A stretch of DNA of 64,000 bases. Origin: Saccharibacillus sacchari DSM 19268 (GTDB lineage: Bacteria; Bacillota; Bacilli; Paenibacillales; Paenibacillaceae). Position numbers and translations under genes: made by a program. The DNA lies in contig NZ_KK073875.1 of the NCBI RefSeq assembly GCF_000585395.1, positions 248,001 to 312,000 of the forward strand. The letters run 5' to 3'. The notes below the pieces were generated by a model. It was not told the DNA's origin and searched no databases. It was given only the letters and a program-made list of their open reading frames with translations. Of the stretch, positions 54,438 through 63,237 are shown piece after piece; within the stretch, counting starts at the first letter, position 1, and every line of letters begins with the position of its first letter.

Positions 54438-55139
54438 TCAACCGCTCAAACGAAATCCGATTCCCCATAAGGTATCGATATACGGCTCGGGGTCGTACGT
54501 CTTGATTTTGTTGCGAATATTGCTGATATGCACGGTGATCGTTTTGTCTTCGCCCAAATAAACGTCATCCCAAGCCAATTCGTACAAATCCTGCTTGGTG
54601 AATACGCGCGTCGGATGTTTGACCAACAGTTCCAGAATTTTGTACTCCTGACGGGTCAAAGCAAGCGGCGTACCGTTGATGCAGGCGCTGTACGCGCCGC
54701 AATCGAGCGTCAGGTTTTTATGTCGGTACGCTTGAGGTGCGGGATCGGCGCTGCTCGCGCTTTTTCCGATATGTACGCGAATGCGGGCAATCAACTCTTC
54801 CAACTCGAAAGGTTTGGTCACGTAATCGTCCGCGCCGAGCGCAAACAAATTCAGTTTATGGTCCAAATGGTCTTTTGCCGTCAATACGATCACCGGAACA
54901 GCCAATCCCGCCTCGCTTCGAATCTGCCGCATGAACGCTTCGCCGGACAATCCGGGCAGCATCAAATCCAACACGATAAGTCGATAAGATTGCTGATCCA
55001 GCCGCATCAAACCTTCCGTTCCCGAATACGCCGAGGTGCACAGGAAGCCCACGCGGGTCAATCCGTCCCGAATGATCGAATTGATCGACTCGTCGTCTTC
55101 TACGATCAAGATCTGTTGATTTTGTCCGTCTTTCTGCAT
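54438..55139 (-). CDS. OmpR/PhoB-family response regulator
   Basis: 233 residues from the ATG at 55139 with AAAGGA upstream. Receiver with IVEDDESI, phosphoacceptor D58 (IVLDLMLPGLSGE), TAKDH and TKPFELEEL; winged-helix DNA-binding domain ending DTLWGIGFRL. It lies immediately behind the kinase stop and upstream of the BcrA-like exporter, which it probably regulates. Confidence 0.94.
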   Translation of the reverse strand: MQKDGQNQQILIVEDDESINSIIRDGLTRVGFLCTSAYSGTEGLMRLDQQSYRLIVLDLMLPGLSGEAFMRQIRSEAGLAVPVIVLTAKDHLDHKLNLFALGADDYVTKPFELEELIARIRVHIGKSASSADPAPQAYRHKNLTLDCGAYSACINGTPLALTRQEYKILELLVKHPTRVFTKQDLYELAWDDVYLGEDKTITVHISNIRNKIKTYDPEPYIDTLWGIGFRLSG

Positions 55140-55143
55140 GAAA

Positions 55144-56049
55144 TCATTCCTTTCGCGCTTTGACAAAGATGAGCCTTATGACGAACATGCCCTGCTCGCT
55201 GTCGGCTTCCGCATGTCCGTGCATGTTCTCCATCAACGACTTCACGATCGATAAGCCAAGCCCGGAGGAACGAACGCCGCGCGAAGCGTCTTCTTTGTAA
55301 AAGCGGTTGAACACGCGCTCCGTATCCACTCGTTCTCCTTTTCTCAGCCGATTGGCAAAACAAATCCGCACGCGTTCTGCCTCTTCTTCGCATACGACCG
55401 ATAACGTTCCTGTCCCATGCGCGAAATAGTTGCTTAAAATATTGGCGAACACGCGGTCTAACGCATGGACATTGCCGTTCACCCGAACGGACGACGCCGG
55501 AAGCCGAAGTTCGGGTTCCGTCCCTTGCCGGGAAAAATCGTCGAAAAAAGCAAACAAATTATGCTGGAGCGAAGCCAAAATATCGAGCGGTTCCTGTTGG
55601 ATCAGGTACTCCGGATTTTGCAGCTTCGTATATAAAAACAGTTCGTCGATCAGCTTGGACAGCTGCCCGATACGGGATTTGGCCTGCTCCATATAACGAT
55701 CTTTGTCGGAGAATTCTTCAGCCTGCCGCGCCAACTGAAGATAACCGTCAAGCGCGGTCAAAGGCGTGCGGATATCGTGCGACAAACTGACGATCGTCGC
55801 ATTGATTTCTTCGTTTTTGCGGGCATACTGCCGGTCTGCCTTTTTTTGCTGGTCGAGCAGTTGATTGCAGCCTCGGATAAGCGTCATCATCTCTCTCGAT
55901 CTGAGTTGGGTGTTTACCTGCTTGAAGGAACCGTTTTGCATGATGAAATGCAATTGGTTGCCGATATCCCGAATCTGAGCTTTATAATGCAGCAGATAGA
56001 TCGTCTGCGCAACCAACAGAACCGCAAGCACCGTCAACAAAATGTTCAT
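55144..56049 (-). CDS. Sensor histidine kinase, small, without extracellular sensor
   Basis: 301 residues: a single N-terminal membrane helix (about 3-20), a short linker, then H91 in SLSHDIRTPLTALDGYL. ATPase: N-box VFANILSNYFAHG, F-box VFNRFYKED, G2 SSGLGLSIVKSLME; the G1 DxGxG is replaced by ANRLRKG. With no external domain it probably senses within the membrane or through the adjacent exporter. It is the first gene of the BcrA-like operon. Confidence 0.92.
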   Translation of the reverse strand: MNILLTVLAVLLVAQTIYLLHYKAQIRDIGNQLHFIMQNGSFKQVNTQLRSREMMTLIRGCNQLLDQQKKADRQYARKNEEINATIVSLSHDIRTPLTALDGYLQLARQAEEFSDKDRYMEQAKSRIGQLSKLIDELFLYTKLQNPEYLIQQEPLDILASLQHNLFAFFDDFSRQGTEPELRLPASSVRVNGNVHALDRVFANILSNYFAHGTGTLSVVCEEEAERVRICFANRLRKGERVDTERVFNRFYKEDASRGVRSSGLGLSIVKSLMENMHGHAEADSEQGMFVIRLIFVKARKE

Positions 56050-56132
56050 CAGGCGTCACCCTTTCTTTTGTGCGGTATCGGGTTTTTGCAATCGCTTTTT
56101 CAAACCAATCCGCGTGCATCTTTATCGCCTTC

Positions 56133-56636
56133 TCATAACGGAATTTCGACCGACGCCAGCGGCGTAAGGATCGTCTCCTCTAATGTGATATCAGCGCGAT
56201 CGAACAACTCATACCGAAGCGTCTTCGATGTACCGGGCTGCTTATCGATCGATTCGGGAATCATAATATAATACAGACTTGTCGTTTCCGGTCTGAGAGC
56301 GGGGTAACGCGACAAATCGCCTTTGGGCAGCATATGGAAAAAAACATTCACGTCGATTCCGATGCGGCCATTTTCCGGTTGTTCATCTGTAAATTCGATT
56401 TCGAACTCTCCTAATTTATAGCGGGCACTGTACTGTTGCATGATTCGCAGCTTGAGGTCCTCGGCAATCCGTTCTGCTTGTTCATGGCTTAGCGTTGTGC
56501 CTTCAAAACGAAGAGTCGGCGTTTGCATGTCCGCATTGACGTTCCGTTCGAATTGAGCCGTCAGCTCCGTCACCGCCGGGCCCGAAACCGATAACGTCAA
56601 GGCGGCCAAAGCCGCAATCACTCCCAAGCTTCTCAT
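56133..56636 (-). CDS. Secreted or membrane-anchored protein of unknown function
   Basis: 167 residues starting with a signal-like helix (SLGVIAALAALTLSVSGPAV). The rest is a mixed alpha/beta domain with LSHEQAERIAEDLKLRIMQQYSARYKLGEFEIEF. No cysteines and no recognised motif. AGGCGG-type ribosome site. It precedes the kinase/exporter operon by 83 bases on the same strand and may be part of it. Confidence 0.65.
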   Translation of the reverse strand: MRSLGVIAALAALTLSVSGPAVTELTAQFERNVNADMQTPTLRFEGTTLSHEQAERIAEDLKLRIMQQYSARYKLGEFEIEFTDEQPENGRIGIDVNVFFHMLPKGDLSRYPALRPETTSLYYIMIPESIDKQPGTSKTLRYELFDRADITLEETILTPLASVEIPL

Positions 56637-56728
56637 GATTCGTTCCGCCTTTCAAAGATTCCTTTTATTTAACGACAGGCATTCCATCTAATAAACGGTA
56701 GTTATAGTCAAAAGTTGGGCCTGTGCAT

Positions 56729-56785
56729 TAAAAAAGAAGCTTCCGGGCAAAGGAAAACCTTACGCCGCAGAAAGCTTCTTTTTTA
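56729..56785 (-). terminator. Terminator of thrC
   Basis: TAAAAAAGAAGCTT and AAGCTTCTTTTTTA, 14-bp complementary ends, 14 bases after the stop. Confidence 0.75.
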
Positions 56786-56798
56786 AAATGACCCGATC

Positions 56799-58217
56799 TT
56801 AAGCCTGACTGACCTTACCGCCCGCGAAAAAAGCTTCGAGCTGACGCGTCACTTCGGCTTTGTCGTTATCGATTACGGTCTGGTACTGGTCTTTGGCGAT
56901 CAATTCCGCGATTTCGACCGGGAATTCCTGCGTGATATCCAGCAAACGGATCGCTTCGTCGAATTTCGCCGGATGCGCCGTCGCGAACGATACCGTCACT
57001 TCGCCTTCTTCGGTAAACGCTTCGGAAGCCGCTACGCCGCAGGCCGTATGCGGATCGAGCAGGTAACCCGTTTCGGAACGGTACTTGCCGATCAGCTGCA
57101 GATTCTGCTCGTTGGTCGCGCCCAGCGCGTGAAGTTCCGATTGCACGCGCTGAAGCAGTTCGCCTTCCACGACGATCTTCCGACCTTCCGCAAGCTGCTG
57201 CATGTACTTCGACACTTCGACGGCATCTTCATCCAGCAAATAATACAAGTAACGCTCGAAATTGCTTGCCACTTGAATATCCATAGACGGGCTGTGCGTT
57301 TTGCGGAACTCGCCAGGTTGGTATTCGCCCGTGGTCACGAAGCGTTCCAGGATATTGTTTTCGTTGGTCGCGATGATCAGCTTATTGATCGGCAGGCCCA
57401 TCTTTTTCGCGAGGAATCCCGAGAAGATATTGCCGAAGTTGCCGGACGGCACGCTGACATTGATCTTTTTCGAGTCGTCGCCGACCTGCTTTTCCGCTTG
57501 GAAGTATGCATAGAAGTAGTAAACGGTCTGCGCCAAAATACGTACGAAGTTGATCGAGTTGATCGCGCGCAGATGGTGTTTGCTTTTAAACTCTAGATCC
57601 GAGAACAGCTCCTTGATGATCCGCTGACAATCGTCGAAGTTGCCGTGTACCGACAGGTTCAGCACATTCTCGTCATTGACGGTCGTCATTTGAAGTTCCT
57701 GCACTTTGCTGACTTTGCCGTGCGGGTGCAGAATACAAATCTTGATGCCTTCTTTGCCGCGCACGCCCTGGATCGCGGCCGCGCCGGTATCGCCGGACGT
57801 CGCGCCCAGAATATGAATGATCTCTCCGCGCGTCTTCGATACGTAAGAGTAAAATTCGCCCATGAATTGCAGAGCCACGTCTTTGAAAGCAAACGTCGGT
57901 CCGTGGAACAGCTCCAAAATGTACAAGGAATCGTTCAGTTTGCGCACCGGCGTCACTTCCGGATCGCGGAAGGTCGCGTAGCTGGCGTCTACTAATTGCT
58001 TCAGGTCTTCTTGCGGAATCTCGTCATTGGCATACAACGAGAAAATCTCGATAAATAGCTCGCGGAACGGAAGTGTTTTCCAACGATCCAGCGTTTCTGC
58101 CGATACGGTCGGAATTTGCTCCGGGACCATCAGTCCCCCGTCTTCGCCCAAGCCCATCAGGACGGTATCGATAAAGCCTTTCGGTTCCACTTGACCTCTT
58201 GTACTGATGTAGTTCAT
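56799..58217 (-). CDS. thrC: Threonine synthase, long (class 2, E. coli/yeast-like) form
   Basis: 472 residues. Converts O-phosphohomoserine to threonine with PLP. The N-terminal YISTRGQV, PLP lysine K112 in FHGPTFAFKDVALQFMGEF, GATSGDTGAAAIQG phosphate-binding loop and SVPSGNFGNIFSGF identify the long class, in contrast to the about 350-residue ThrC of B. subtilis. No hom or thrB is adjacent, so it is transcribed alone with its own terminator. Confidence 0.95.
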   Translation of the reverse strand: MNYISTRGQVEPKGFIDTVLMGLGEDGGLMVPEQIPTVSAETLDRWKTLPFRELFIEIFSLYANDEIPQEDLKQLVDASYATFRDPEVTPVRKLNDSLYILELFHGPTFAFKDVALQFMGEFYSYVSKTRGEIIHILGATSGDTGAAAIQGVRGKEGIKICILHPHGKVSKVQELQMTTVNDENVLNLSVHGNFDDCQRIIKELFSDLEFKSKHHLRAINSINFVRILAQTVYYFYAYFQAEKQVGDDSKKINVSVPSGNFGNIFSGFLAKKMGLPINKLIIATNENNILERFVTTGEYQPGEFRKTHSPSMDIQVASNFERYLYYLLDEDAVEVSKYMQQLAEGRKIVVEGELLQRVQSELHALGATNEQNLQLIGKYRSETGYLLDPHTACGVAASEAFTEEGEVTVSFATAHPAKFDEAIRLLDITQEFPVEIAELIAKDQYQTVIDNDKAEVTRQLEAFFAGGKVSQA

Positions 58218-58321
58218 CGTAAAGCCCCCAATTATGTCGAGAATATTTCAATAATCATACCCCGAAACCGACATGCGATGACAGTCTTTTTTTGCATTTT
58301 CGCCTAAAAAAATTCGATCAT

Positions 58322-58852
58322 TCAACGCGGAGACGTACTGCTATCCGAACGTTGTCCGTCTGTGGCGTACCCGTTTTCCAGTATGCTTTTGAGTTGCCGT
58401 TGCCGATAATTTATAAAACTTAGCATGTAACGCCGAAGCACGAGAGCATCGAACAACCGGCCTGCAGGCCCGAACGGCGAAGCGAACTCCAGAATGTCGC
58501 GCACCAGCGTCCCTTCTTCGCACCGCTCGAATTCATGTCGGTGCATCATATGGCGAAACGCGCCTTTTTGCATCCGGTCAACGAAAAGATACGGCTTGTC
58601 CAGTTCTTCGACGAGCGAAGTCAGCTGTTGGCGAATCCCGAAATGCACGGCCTCGAACACGACGATTTCGTTTTTCTCCATCAGTCCTTCAAGTCGGCCG
58701 CCCGGAAGCGTCCGTTCGCGGGTACGCGGCCAAACCGTTTGCGGATGCAGTCCCACGTCTCTCGCCGCGTCGAAACAGACTTCGATCGGAGCATGAATCA
58801 TAATCTCTTTCGTAATCGCTACAATGGACACCAATCCCCCAATGACGGACAT
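58322..58852 (-). CDS. SRPBCC (START-like) family protein
   Basis: 176 residues. The core KEIMIHAPIEVCFDAARDVGLH, then FRHMMHRHEFERCEEGTLVRDILEF and PFGPAGRLFDALVLRRYM, is the coenzyme-Q-binding/cyclase-like SRPBCC pattern that forms a hydrophobic ligand pocket. Ligand unknown. The ATG at 58852 has no good ribosome site; an in-frame GTG at 58831 right after GGGGGA is an alternative. Confidence 0.8.
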   Translation of the reverse strand: MSVIGGLVSIVAITKEIMIHAPIEVCFDAARDVGLHPQTVWPRTRERTLPGGRLEGLMEKNEIVVFEAVHFGIRQQLTSLVEELDKPYLFVDRMQKGAFRHMMHRHEFERCEEGTLVRDILEFASPFGPAGRLFDALVLRRYMLSFINYRQRQLKSILENGYATDGQRSDSSTSPR

Positions 58853-58914
58853 TCTTTTTTAAAAAAACATTGAAAAAGAAGTCGGCATATCGCCCAACTT
58901 CTTCATCGGTTCGT

Positions 58915-59523
58915 TTATTCGTAAATATAATACGTGCGGCCGCTCTCGATTCCGAGTACGCTGCGAACAAAGTAGTTGGCAACGCGTTCGGCGGGAACCG
59001 GGTTGAAGCCTTTGAAGAAATCCGCATACTTCTCCGCCGACTCCGTAAGCAGCCCCGGACTTACAGAGTTCAATCGAATACCGCGAGGAAGCTCAAGCGC
59101 CGCCGCCTGCACGAACGCGTCGATCGCTCCGTTGACCATCGAGCTGGAGGCGCCGCGCGGAATCGGGTAGTCTTTTAAAATGCCGCTGACCAGCGTGAAG
59201 CTGCCGTTGTCCTTCAATTTATGCTGGCCGAGCAGTACCGTGTTCACCTGACCCAGCAACTTATTGTTGATGCTTTTGAGATTATTTTCCGGGGTAAGAT
59301 CGGGAACGGCGTCGTAATGCGTCGACCCCGCCGCGATAATGACGTGATCCAGCTCCCCAACTTCGTCGAACAGTGCGGAAATGCTGGACGTGTCGGTCAT
59401 ATCCACCTTATAATCGCCCGTCGAACGCCCTGCCGTGAACGTCTCGATATTGTGCTCTTTCAACTTCGCCACGATCGCGCTTCCGAGCGTTCCTTCGCCG
59501 CCGATCACCAATGCTTTTGCCAT
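58915..59523 (-). CDS. Short-chain dehydrogenase/reductase
   Basis: 202 residues from the ATG at 59523 (AGGAGA upstream). Cofactor motif VIGGEGTLGSAIVAKL, IIAAGSTHYD, and the end LPRGIRLNSVSPGLLTES. The usual catalytic YxxxK is changed: the expected stretch reads SSSMVNGAIDAF, so Tyr and Lys are missing. This resembles the atypical SDR group annotated as short chain dehydrogenases of unknown activity. Upstream DUF2625 gene ends 44 bases away. Confidence 0.88.
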   Translation of the reverse strand: MAKALVIGGEGTLGSAIVAKLKEHNIETFTAGRSTGDYKVDMTDTSSISALFDEVGELDHVIIAAGSTHYDAVPDLTPENNLKSINNKLLGQVNTVLLGQHKLKDNGSFTLVSGILKDYPIPRGASSSMVNGAIDAFVQAAALELPRGIRLNSVSPGLLTESAEKYADFFKGFNPVPAERVANYFVRSVLGIESGRTYYIYE

Positions 59524-59567
59524 GTCTAAATCTCTCCTATTCCTATTTCTCTCGCTTTCGCAATCGG

Positions 59568-60245
59568 TTACGAACCGAACAGCTGCTTCCTCATATCCTG
59601 CTGCAAGTCCCATAATTCCGCGACCGGAACCGGATTTCGATCCGTTTTGTTCACGTCCCGACCTTCCTCGGACCACAGAAACGGATAAATCATCATCGCT
59701 TGTCCGCCGTTCAGCATACGCGCATCCTTTTCCCAGCCGGTCCACCGAAATGTCGCGTAATACTGCTGCAGATCGCCGTTTAACGCCCAATGAAGAAAAT
59801 CGGTATAGCCTTTCTCCGTATCTTCCCATTCCAGCGTATCCGGCGCAAAATAATAAATGTTCGGCGAATGATCGTTAAACGCGCCGTTATTCACCGCAAA
59901 AAATCCGCCCGCGATATCGTACGCCACAATCACATAGCCTTCCGGTTTAAACTTCAATGCAATCGGATCGGGTCCAAGAGCATTCCAGGAACGAATATCG
60001 CCCGCGATCTTCGGATGACCCGAGCCGAGTACGCGCAGCCATCCGCCATCTATTAACAATCCTCCGGTATTCAGCACAACCGCGCCCAACGTCGCCTTGT
60101 CGCTCATTTGCAGATCAACCAGCGTCTGTTCGGCCTGCGGGCGATCTCTTTCCAGCACGACGACTTCATTACCCGCCGACTTGATCGCTTCTTCAGTCGG
60201 ATTCCATGCCGAATTTTCGGACAACAATTCATGCAGAGCTTTCAT
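59568..60245 (-). CDS. DUF2625 domain-containing protein
   Basis: 225 residues from the ATG at 60245 with AAGGAGG 10 bases upstream; an upstream in-frame region overlaps a repeat element and is not coding. The DUF2625 pattern GAVVLNTGGLLIDGGWLRVLGSG, FFAVNNGAFN, IYYFAPDTLEWEDTEKGYTDFLHWALNGDL is clear. Function unknown; SUKH-like immunity proteins have a similar layout. Probably cotranscribed with the SDR gene. Confidence 0.9.
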   Translation of the reverse strand: MKALHELLSENSAWNPTEEAIKSAGNEVVVLERDRPQAEQTLVDLQMSDKATLGAVVLNTGGLLIDGGWLRVLGSGHPKIAGDIRSWNALGPDPIALKFKPEGYVIVAYDIAGGFFAVNNGAFNDHSPNIYYFAPDTLEWEDTEKGYTDFLHWALNGDLQQYYATFRWTGWEKDARMLNGGQAMMIYPFLWSEEGRDVNKTDRNPVPVAELWDLQQDMRKQLFGS

Positions 60246-60373
60246 GTCGGATCTATCCTCCTTGCCTTTTCGATTTTTATATTCTAAAAGAAAAAGCCCG
60301 CCTGGCTCAAGCGGCTTACCGGCGCTGCGCGATTCAAGGCCGACCCGACATGCAAACGCCTGCTGCTTCGGAT

Positions 60374-60537
60374 TAGGGCGTGTACGCAAACTCAACGCCA
60401 TGCATCTTGACCTGCCTTTTCGCCCTCTGCGGCGTCATTTCCCTTTGACGTGCCCCGGCACGCCTTCAGAAAAATTCCTTGCCGAGAACGAAAATTCAGC
60501 TCAATCTGCTCCTGGCGGAGTTTGCGTACACGCCCTA
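60374..60537. mobile_element. 164-bp element with perfect 20-bp terminal inverted repeats
   Basis: TAGGGCGTGTACGCAAACTC at the left and its exact complement at the right, no coding capacity, with an inner CGTGCCCCGGCACGCC palindrome. A related incomplete copy lies at 15954 and end remnants at 786 and 3227. It looks like a non-autonomous (MITE-like) element; no transposase of this family is in the window. It lies in the 370-base divergent gap between DUF2625 and the excalibur gene. Confidence 0.8.
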
Positions 60538-60615
60538 GATTCAACTTCAATTTGTTCCCAATAATGCCGATAAAAATATTGTATGCCATCATCCCAGAAT
60601 AAGGAGGAATACATC

Positions 60616-60882
60616 ATGAAAAAGAGCCTTACTTATGTTTTGAGCTTCGCCCTGCTGCTTGCGGTCGCTGTTCCCGTATCTACCCAAAGCGCCAGCGCTG
60701 CCGCCAAAACGTATAAAAACTGCACGGAGCTGAACAAAGATTACAAAGGCGGCGTCGCCAAATCGGCATCTGTCAAAAACAAAGGCGGCAAAACCAAGTA
60801 CAAACCGTTCGTTTCCGCCGAGCTGTACGAAGCAAACAAGAAAAGCGATCGGGACAAGGACTTTATTGCTTGCGAAAAATAA
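60616..60882 (+). CDS. Secreted excalibur calcium-binding domain protein
   Basis: 88 residues from the ATG at 60616 with AAGGAGG upstream. Signal peptide MKKSLTYVLSFALLLAVAV to about residue 29 (AxA in ASAAA). The mature about 55 residues are the excalibur domain: YKNCTELNKDYKGGV, ending in DRDKDFIACEK, a variant of the DxDxDGIACE calcium loop in which Gly is replaced by Phe. Often linked to nucleases or surface proteins; here it stands alone. Confidence 0.88.
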   Translation: MKKSLTYVLSFALLLAVAVPVSTQSASAAAKTYKNCTELNKDYKGGVAKSASVKNKGGKTKYKPFVSAELYEANKKSDRDKDFIACEK

Positions 60883-60903
60883 AAGACTTAGTCTTGAAAA
60901 AAC

Positions 60904-60935
60904 GCCGCCTGGATCTTATTTCCGGCGGCATTTTT
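60904..60935 (+). terminator. Terminator of the excalibur gene
   Basis: GCCGCC and GGCGGC with an inner GGA/TCC and ATTTTTAT tail. Confidence 0.7.
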
Positions 60936-60946
60936 ATGGGATAAAG

Positions 60947-61432
60947 CTATATCCAGCGGGTTGCTTTTCGTTTGATGATCGGCACTTGATGAGATTCGGC
61001 CCAACTGACCAATTCGCGTACCCGGCGTTCATTCTCCGTTCCCTCTTGGAACTTGAACGAAAGATCGTTAGGCACGATCAAGGAGCCCTTGGGCTTAATG
61101 CTGATCGACGGATTGTCTTCCCACGAGATGTAGATTCGCTTAATCGCTTCGCTCATCAATTCGCGCCGGCGCAGTTTGATCCTGTCTTCGCCCAAACGCA
61201 GCATATAAGCGGGTCTTTGCGATTGCCACACTGCGGCTATAGCAAAAGCTAGCATGAACAAGGTCATGAATAACGCAAGCCAGATTAACTCCTGCCCTGC
61301 CCAACCGCCTACCCAACTTTTGTAATGCTGATAAGCCATCGTGCCCCATAGCCCGCTTTGAATGCCGCAAGCCACAGCCAACGTCCTCGATTGCGTACTT
61401 CGTACTTGGTGAATTCGCTTATTCTCCTGCAC
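60947..61432 (-). CDS. Two-helix membrane protein with C-terminal PH-like part, unknown function
   Basis: 161 residues from a GTG start with AGGAGAG upstream. Helices at about 18-36 and 48-69, then a cytoplasmic beta-rich section (MLRLGEDRIKLRRRELMSEAIKRIYISWED) that resembles bacterial PH-like membrane domains. No named family. It is convergent with the excalibur gene. Confidence 0.7.
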   Translation of the reverse strand: MQENKRIHQVRSTQSRTLAVACGIQSGLWGTMAYQHYKSWVGGWAGQELIWLALFMTLFMLAFAIAAVWQSQRPAYMLRLGEDRIKLRRRELMSEAIKRIYISWEDNPSISIKPKGSLIVPNDLSFKFQEGTENERRVRELVSWAESHQVPIIKRKATRWI

Positions 61433-61502
61433 GGCAATCTCTCCTGTTCACTTTGATCTATACCTTATAAACGTGTAGAAAGCGTCAGACGTTACGAATA
61501 AA

Positions 61503-62306
61503 TCAAGCCAAAGTTTTCCGCGCTACGATCAGCCCGTGATTACTGCTTCCCAGTCTCGACGGTTCGCGGCAGACAAGGAAATGATGTTCGGTCCAGATCC
61601 GATATTGCTCTTCGCTCATTTTCCCGACAGCATCGCTAATCACAAACCCGTTACCTTCTACCGCCACATGCTCCCGTACATCAAATCCGGCAAATCGCAG
61701 CTCCGTTTCCGCTTCGCCCGGCGTATGGAAATAAGCGGCAGAAAGAAAAGGATCGCGCTCGTCCGCGCCGAACGTACCTTGCTCGGCCACCCGGCTTAGC
61801 CAAGGCGCCTCGGGCTTTTTCGCGCCTGAAGCAATCAAATATTCCGCAATGAAAAAACGATTGATGTAAGCCGTTGCCAACACGCCTCCCGGCTTCAGCA
61901 CCCGCATGCACTCTTTCAGGCAGTTTTGCCGATTCTCGGCTGTGCGAAGATGATACAACGGTCCCAGACAAAGCACGGTATCGAAGCTTTCGTCCGCATA
62001 TCGCGATAGATCCGTCGCATCGGCGAGCTCCGCAGTCATGCCCGATATGCGTTCCTTAGCAATTCGTTTCCGCATCGCGTCCACATGTCCCGGCGTTACG
62101 TCCGCTGCGGTTACGCGAACGCCGCGTGCCGCATAATAAAAAGCATAGGCTCCCGTACCCGCTCCGATGTCCAATAAATTCTCGACCGACTGCAAATAAG
62201 GTTCCAGCACATGCGTCGTCGTGGCGAACTCCAATTGTCGCACGCGATCTCTGCCTAGCCGGTTGCCTTCGTCGTATCCTTCATAATATCCGATCACTTT
62301 TTCCAT
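61503..62306 (-). CDS. Class I SAM-dependent methyltransferase
   Basis: 267 residues from the second of two adjacent ATGs (spacing to AAAGGAGG is better). SAM motif I LLDIGAGTGAYAFYYA (about 44-59), TAADVTPGHVD, DTVLCLGPLYHLRTAENRQ and LKPGGVLATAYINRFF. Similar in layout to the protein at 20101. Acceptor unknown. It lies 17 bases behind PhzF, third gene of a TetR-PhzF-methyltransferase operon. Confidence 0.9.
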   Translation of the reverse strand: MEKVIGYYEGYDEGNRLGRDRVRQLEFATTTHVLEPYLQSVENLLDIGAGTGAYAFYYAARGVRVTAADVTPGHVDAMRKRIAKERISGMTAELADATDLSRYADESFDTVLCLGPLYHLRTAENRQNCLKECMRVLKPGGVLATAYINRFFIAEYLIASGAKKPEAPWLSRVAEQGTFGADERDPFLSAAYFHTPGEAETELRFAGFDVREHVAVEGNGFVISDAVGKMSEEQYRIWTEHHFLVCREPSRLGSSNHGLIVARKTLA

Positions 62307-62325
62307 CATGGCCTCCTTTCCAAAG

Positions 62326-63237
62326 CTACTCGCTCTCGTTCAGCATAATTTGCATGTCCGTTACAAACGTCGCGCCGCCGGATACCCGTATGTCTATTCC
62401 GCCATCCGACAATCGCTCGGCTTCAACCTTGACGCGCCCGTCGCGCCCCATCTCCAAGCCTTGTTCGACAATAAAATCGGTACGCGGCAAATGAGCCTCC
62501 ATATACGTCAGCGCATAAGCGCCCATCACCCCTGTTGCCGTCCCGGTCACCGGATCTTCGATCATGCCCGAATGCGGCGGACAAAAATGGCGGGCGTGCA
62601 TACGTGCCTGCGGATCAAAGGTCTCCAGGCAAAAAGGATGCAGCGAAGCTTGCGGATTTTGGGTCAGCATGCCCGGAAACGATGCGTTGTCCGGAACCAT
62701 GCGCGAAAAAGCTTCCAGACTTCGGATCGGGATCAGTACCGTCCACGATCCGGTGCTGCCGTAGACGATCGGATAACGCTCATCCAAGTCGGACATAGAC
62801 AAGCCTATCGAAGCCAAAAGCGCATATTCGTCCCCTTCAAACGGAATGAATGCCGGGTTTCCCTGGCGCATGCGCATGGATAACGACTTCTCATCGCCAT
62901 TTTCGCCATACGTTAATTCAACAGGCAGCACGCCGATCCGCGTCTCGATCGTCGCTGCATCTTGATGTAAAAGTCCTCGGGTGCGAAGCGCGTACAACGA
63001 AGCCATCGTTGCATGCCCGCACAGGTCCATCTCGTACCCCGGCGTAAAATAACGCAAGCGAACATCGGCCGCATGGGAGCGGCAAACGAAGGTCGTTTCG
63101 TTAAAGCCGACCTTGGTCGCGATCTCCTGCATTTGCGCGTCGGTCAAATGATCGGCATCCAGCATGATTCCCGCAGGATTGCCTTTGCCGGGAATCGCGG
63201 AAAAAGCCTCATAGTGAAATACGGTAACAGCAGTCAT
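62326..63237 (-). CDS. PhzF family isomerase-like protein
   Basis: 303 residues. The diaminopimelate-epimerase-like fold is marked by GNPAGIML, catalytic E47 in GFNETTFV, MDLCGHATMAS and the second-half IEDPVTGTATGVMGAY. True PhzF acts in phenazine synthesis, but most family members have unknown roles and no phz genes are here. The ATG overlaps the TetR stop (ATGA). Confidence 0.92.
   Translation of the reverse strand: MTAVTVFHYEAFSAIPGKGNPAGIMLDADHLTDAQMQEIATKVGFNETTFVCRSHAADVRLRYFTPGYEMDLCGHATMASLYALRTRGLLHQDAATIETRIGVLPVELTYGENGDEKSLSMRMRQGNPAFIPFEGDEYALLASIGLSMSDLDERYPIVYGSTGSWTVLIPIRSLEAFSRMVPDNASFPGMLTQNPQASLHPFCLETFDPQARMHARHFCPPHSGMIEDPVTGTATGVMGAYALTYMEAHLPRTDFIVEQGLEMGRDGRVKVEAERLSDGGIDIRVSGGATFVTDMQIMLNESE

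Noticed and set aside
59523-59829. Longer N-terminus (about 100 residues) for the SDR at 58915
   Set aside because: The extension overlaps the DUF2625 gene antiparallel to coding signal; the ATG at 59523 begins the cofactor motif and has a ribosome site.
60245-60401. Longer N-terminus for the DUF2625 protein
   Set aside because: The extension lies partly in the inverted-repeat element and lacks a ribosome site; the ATG at 60245 has AAGGAGG.
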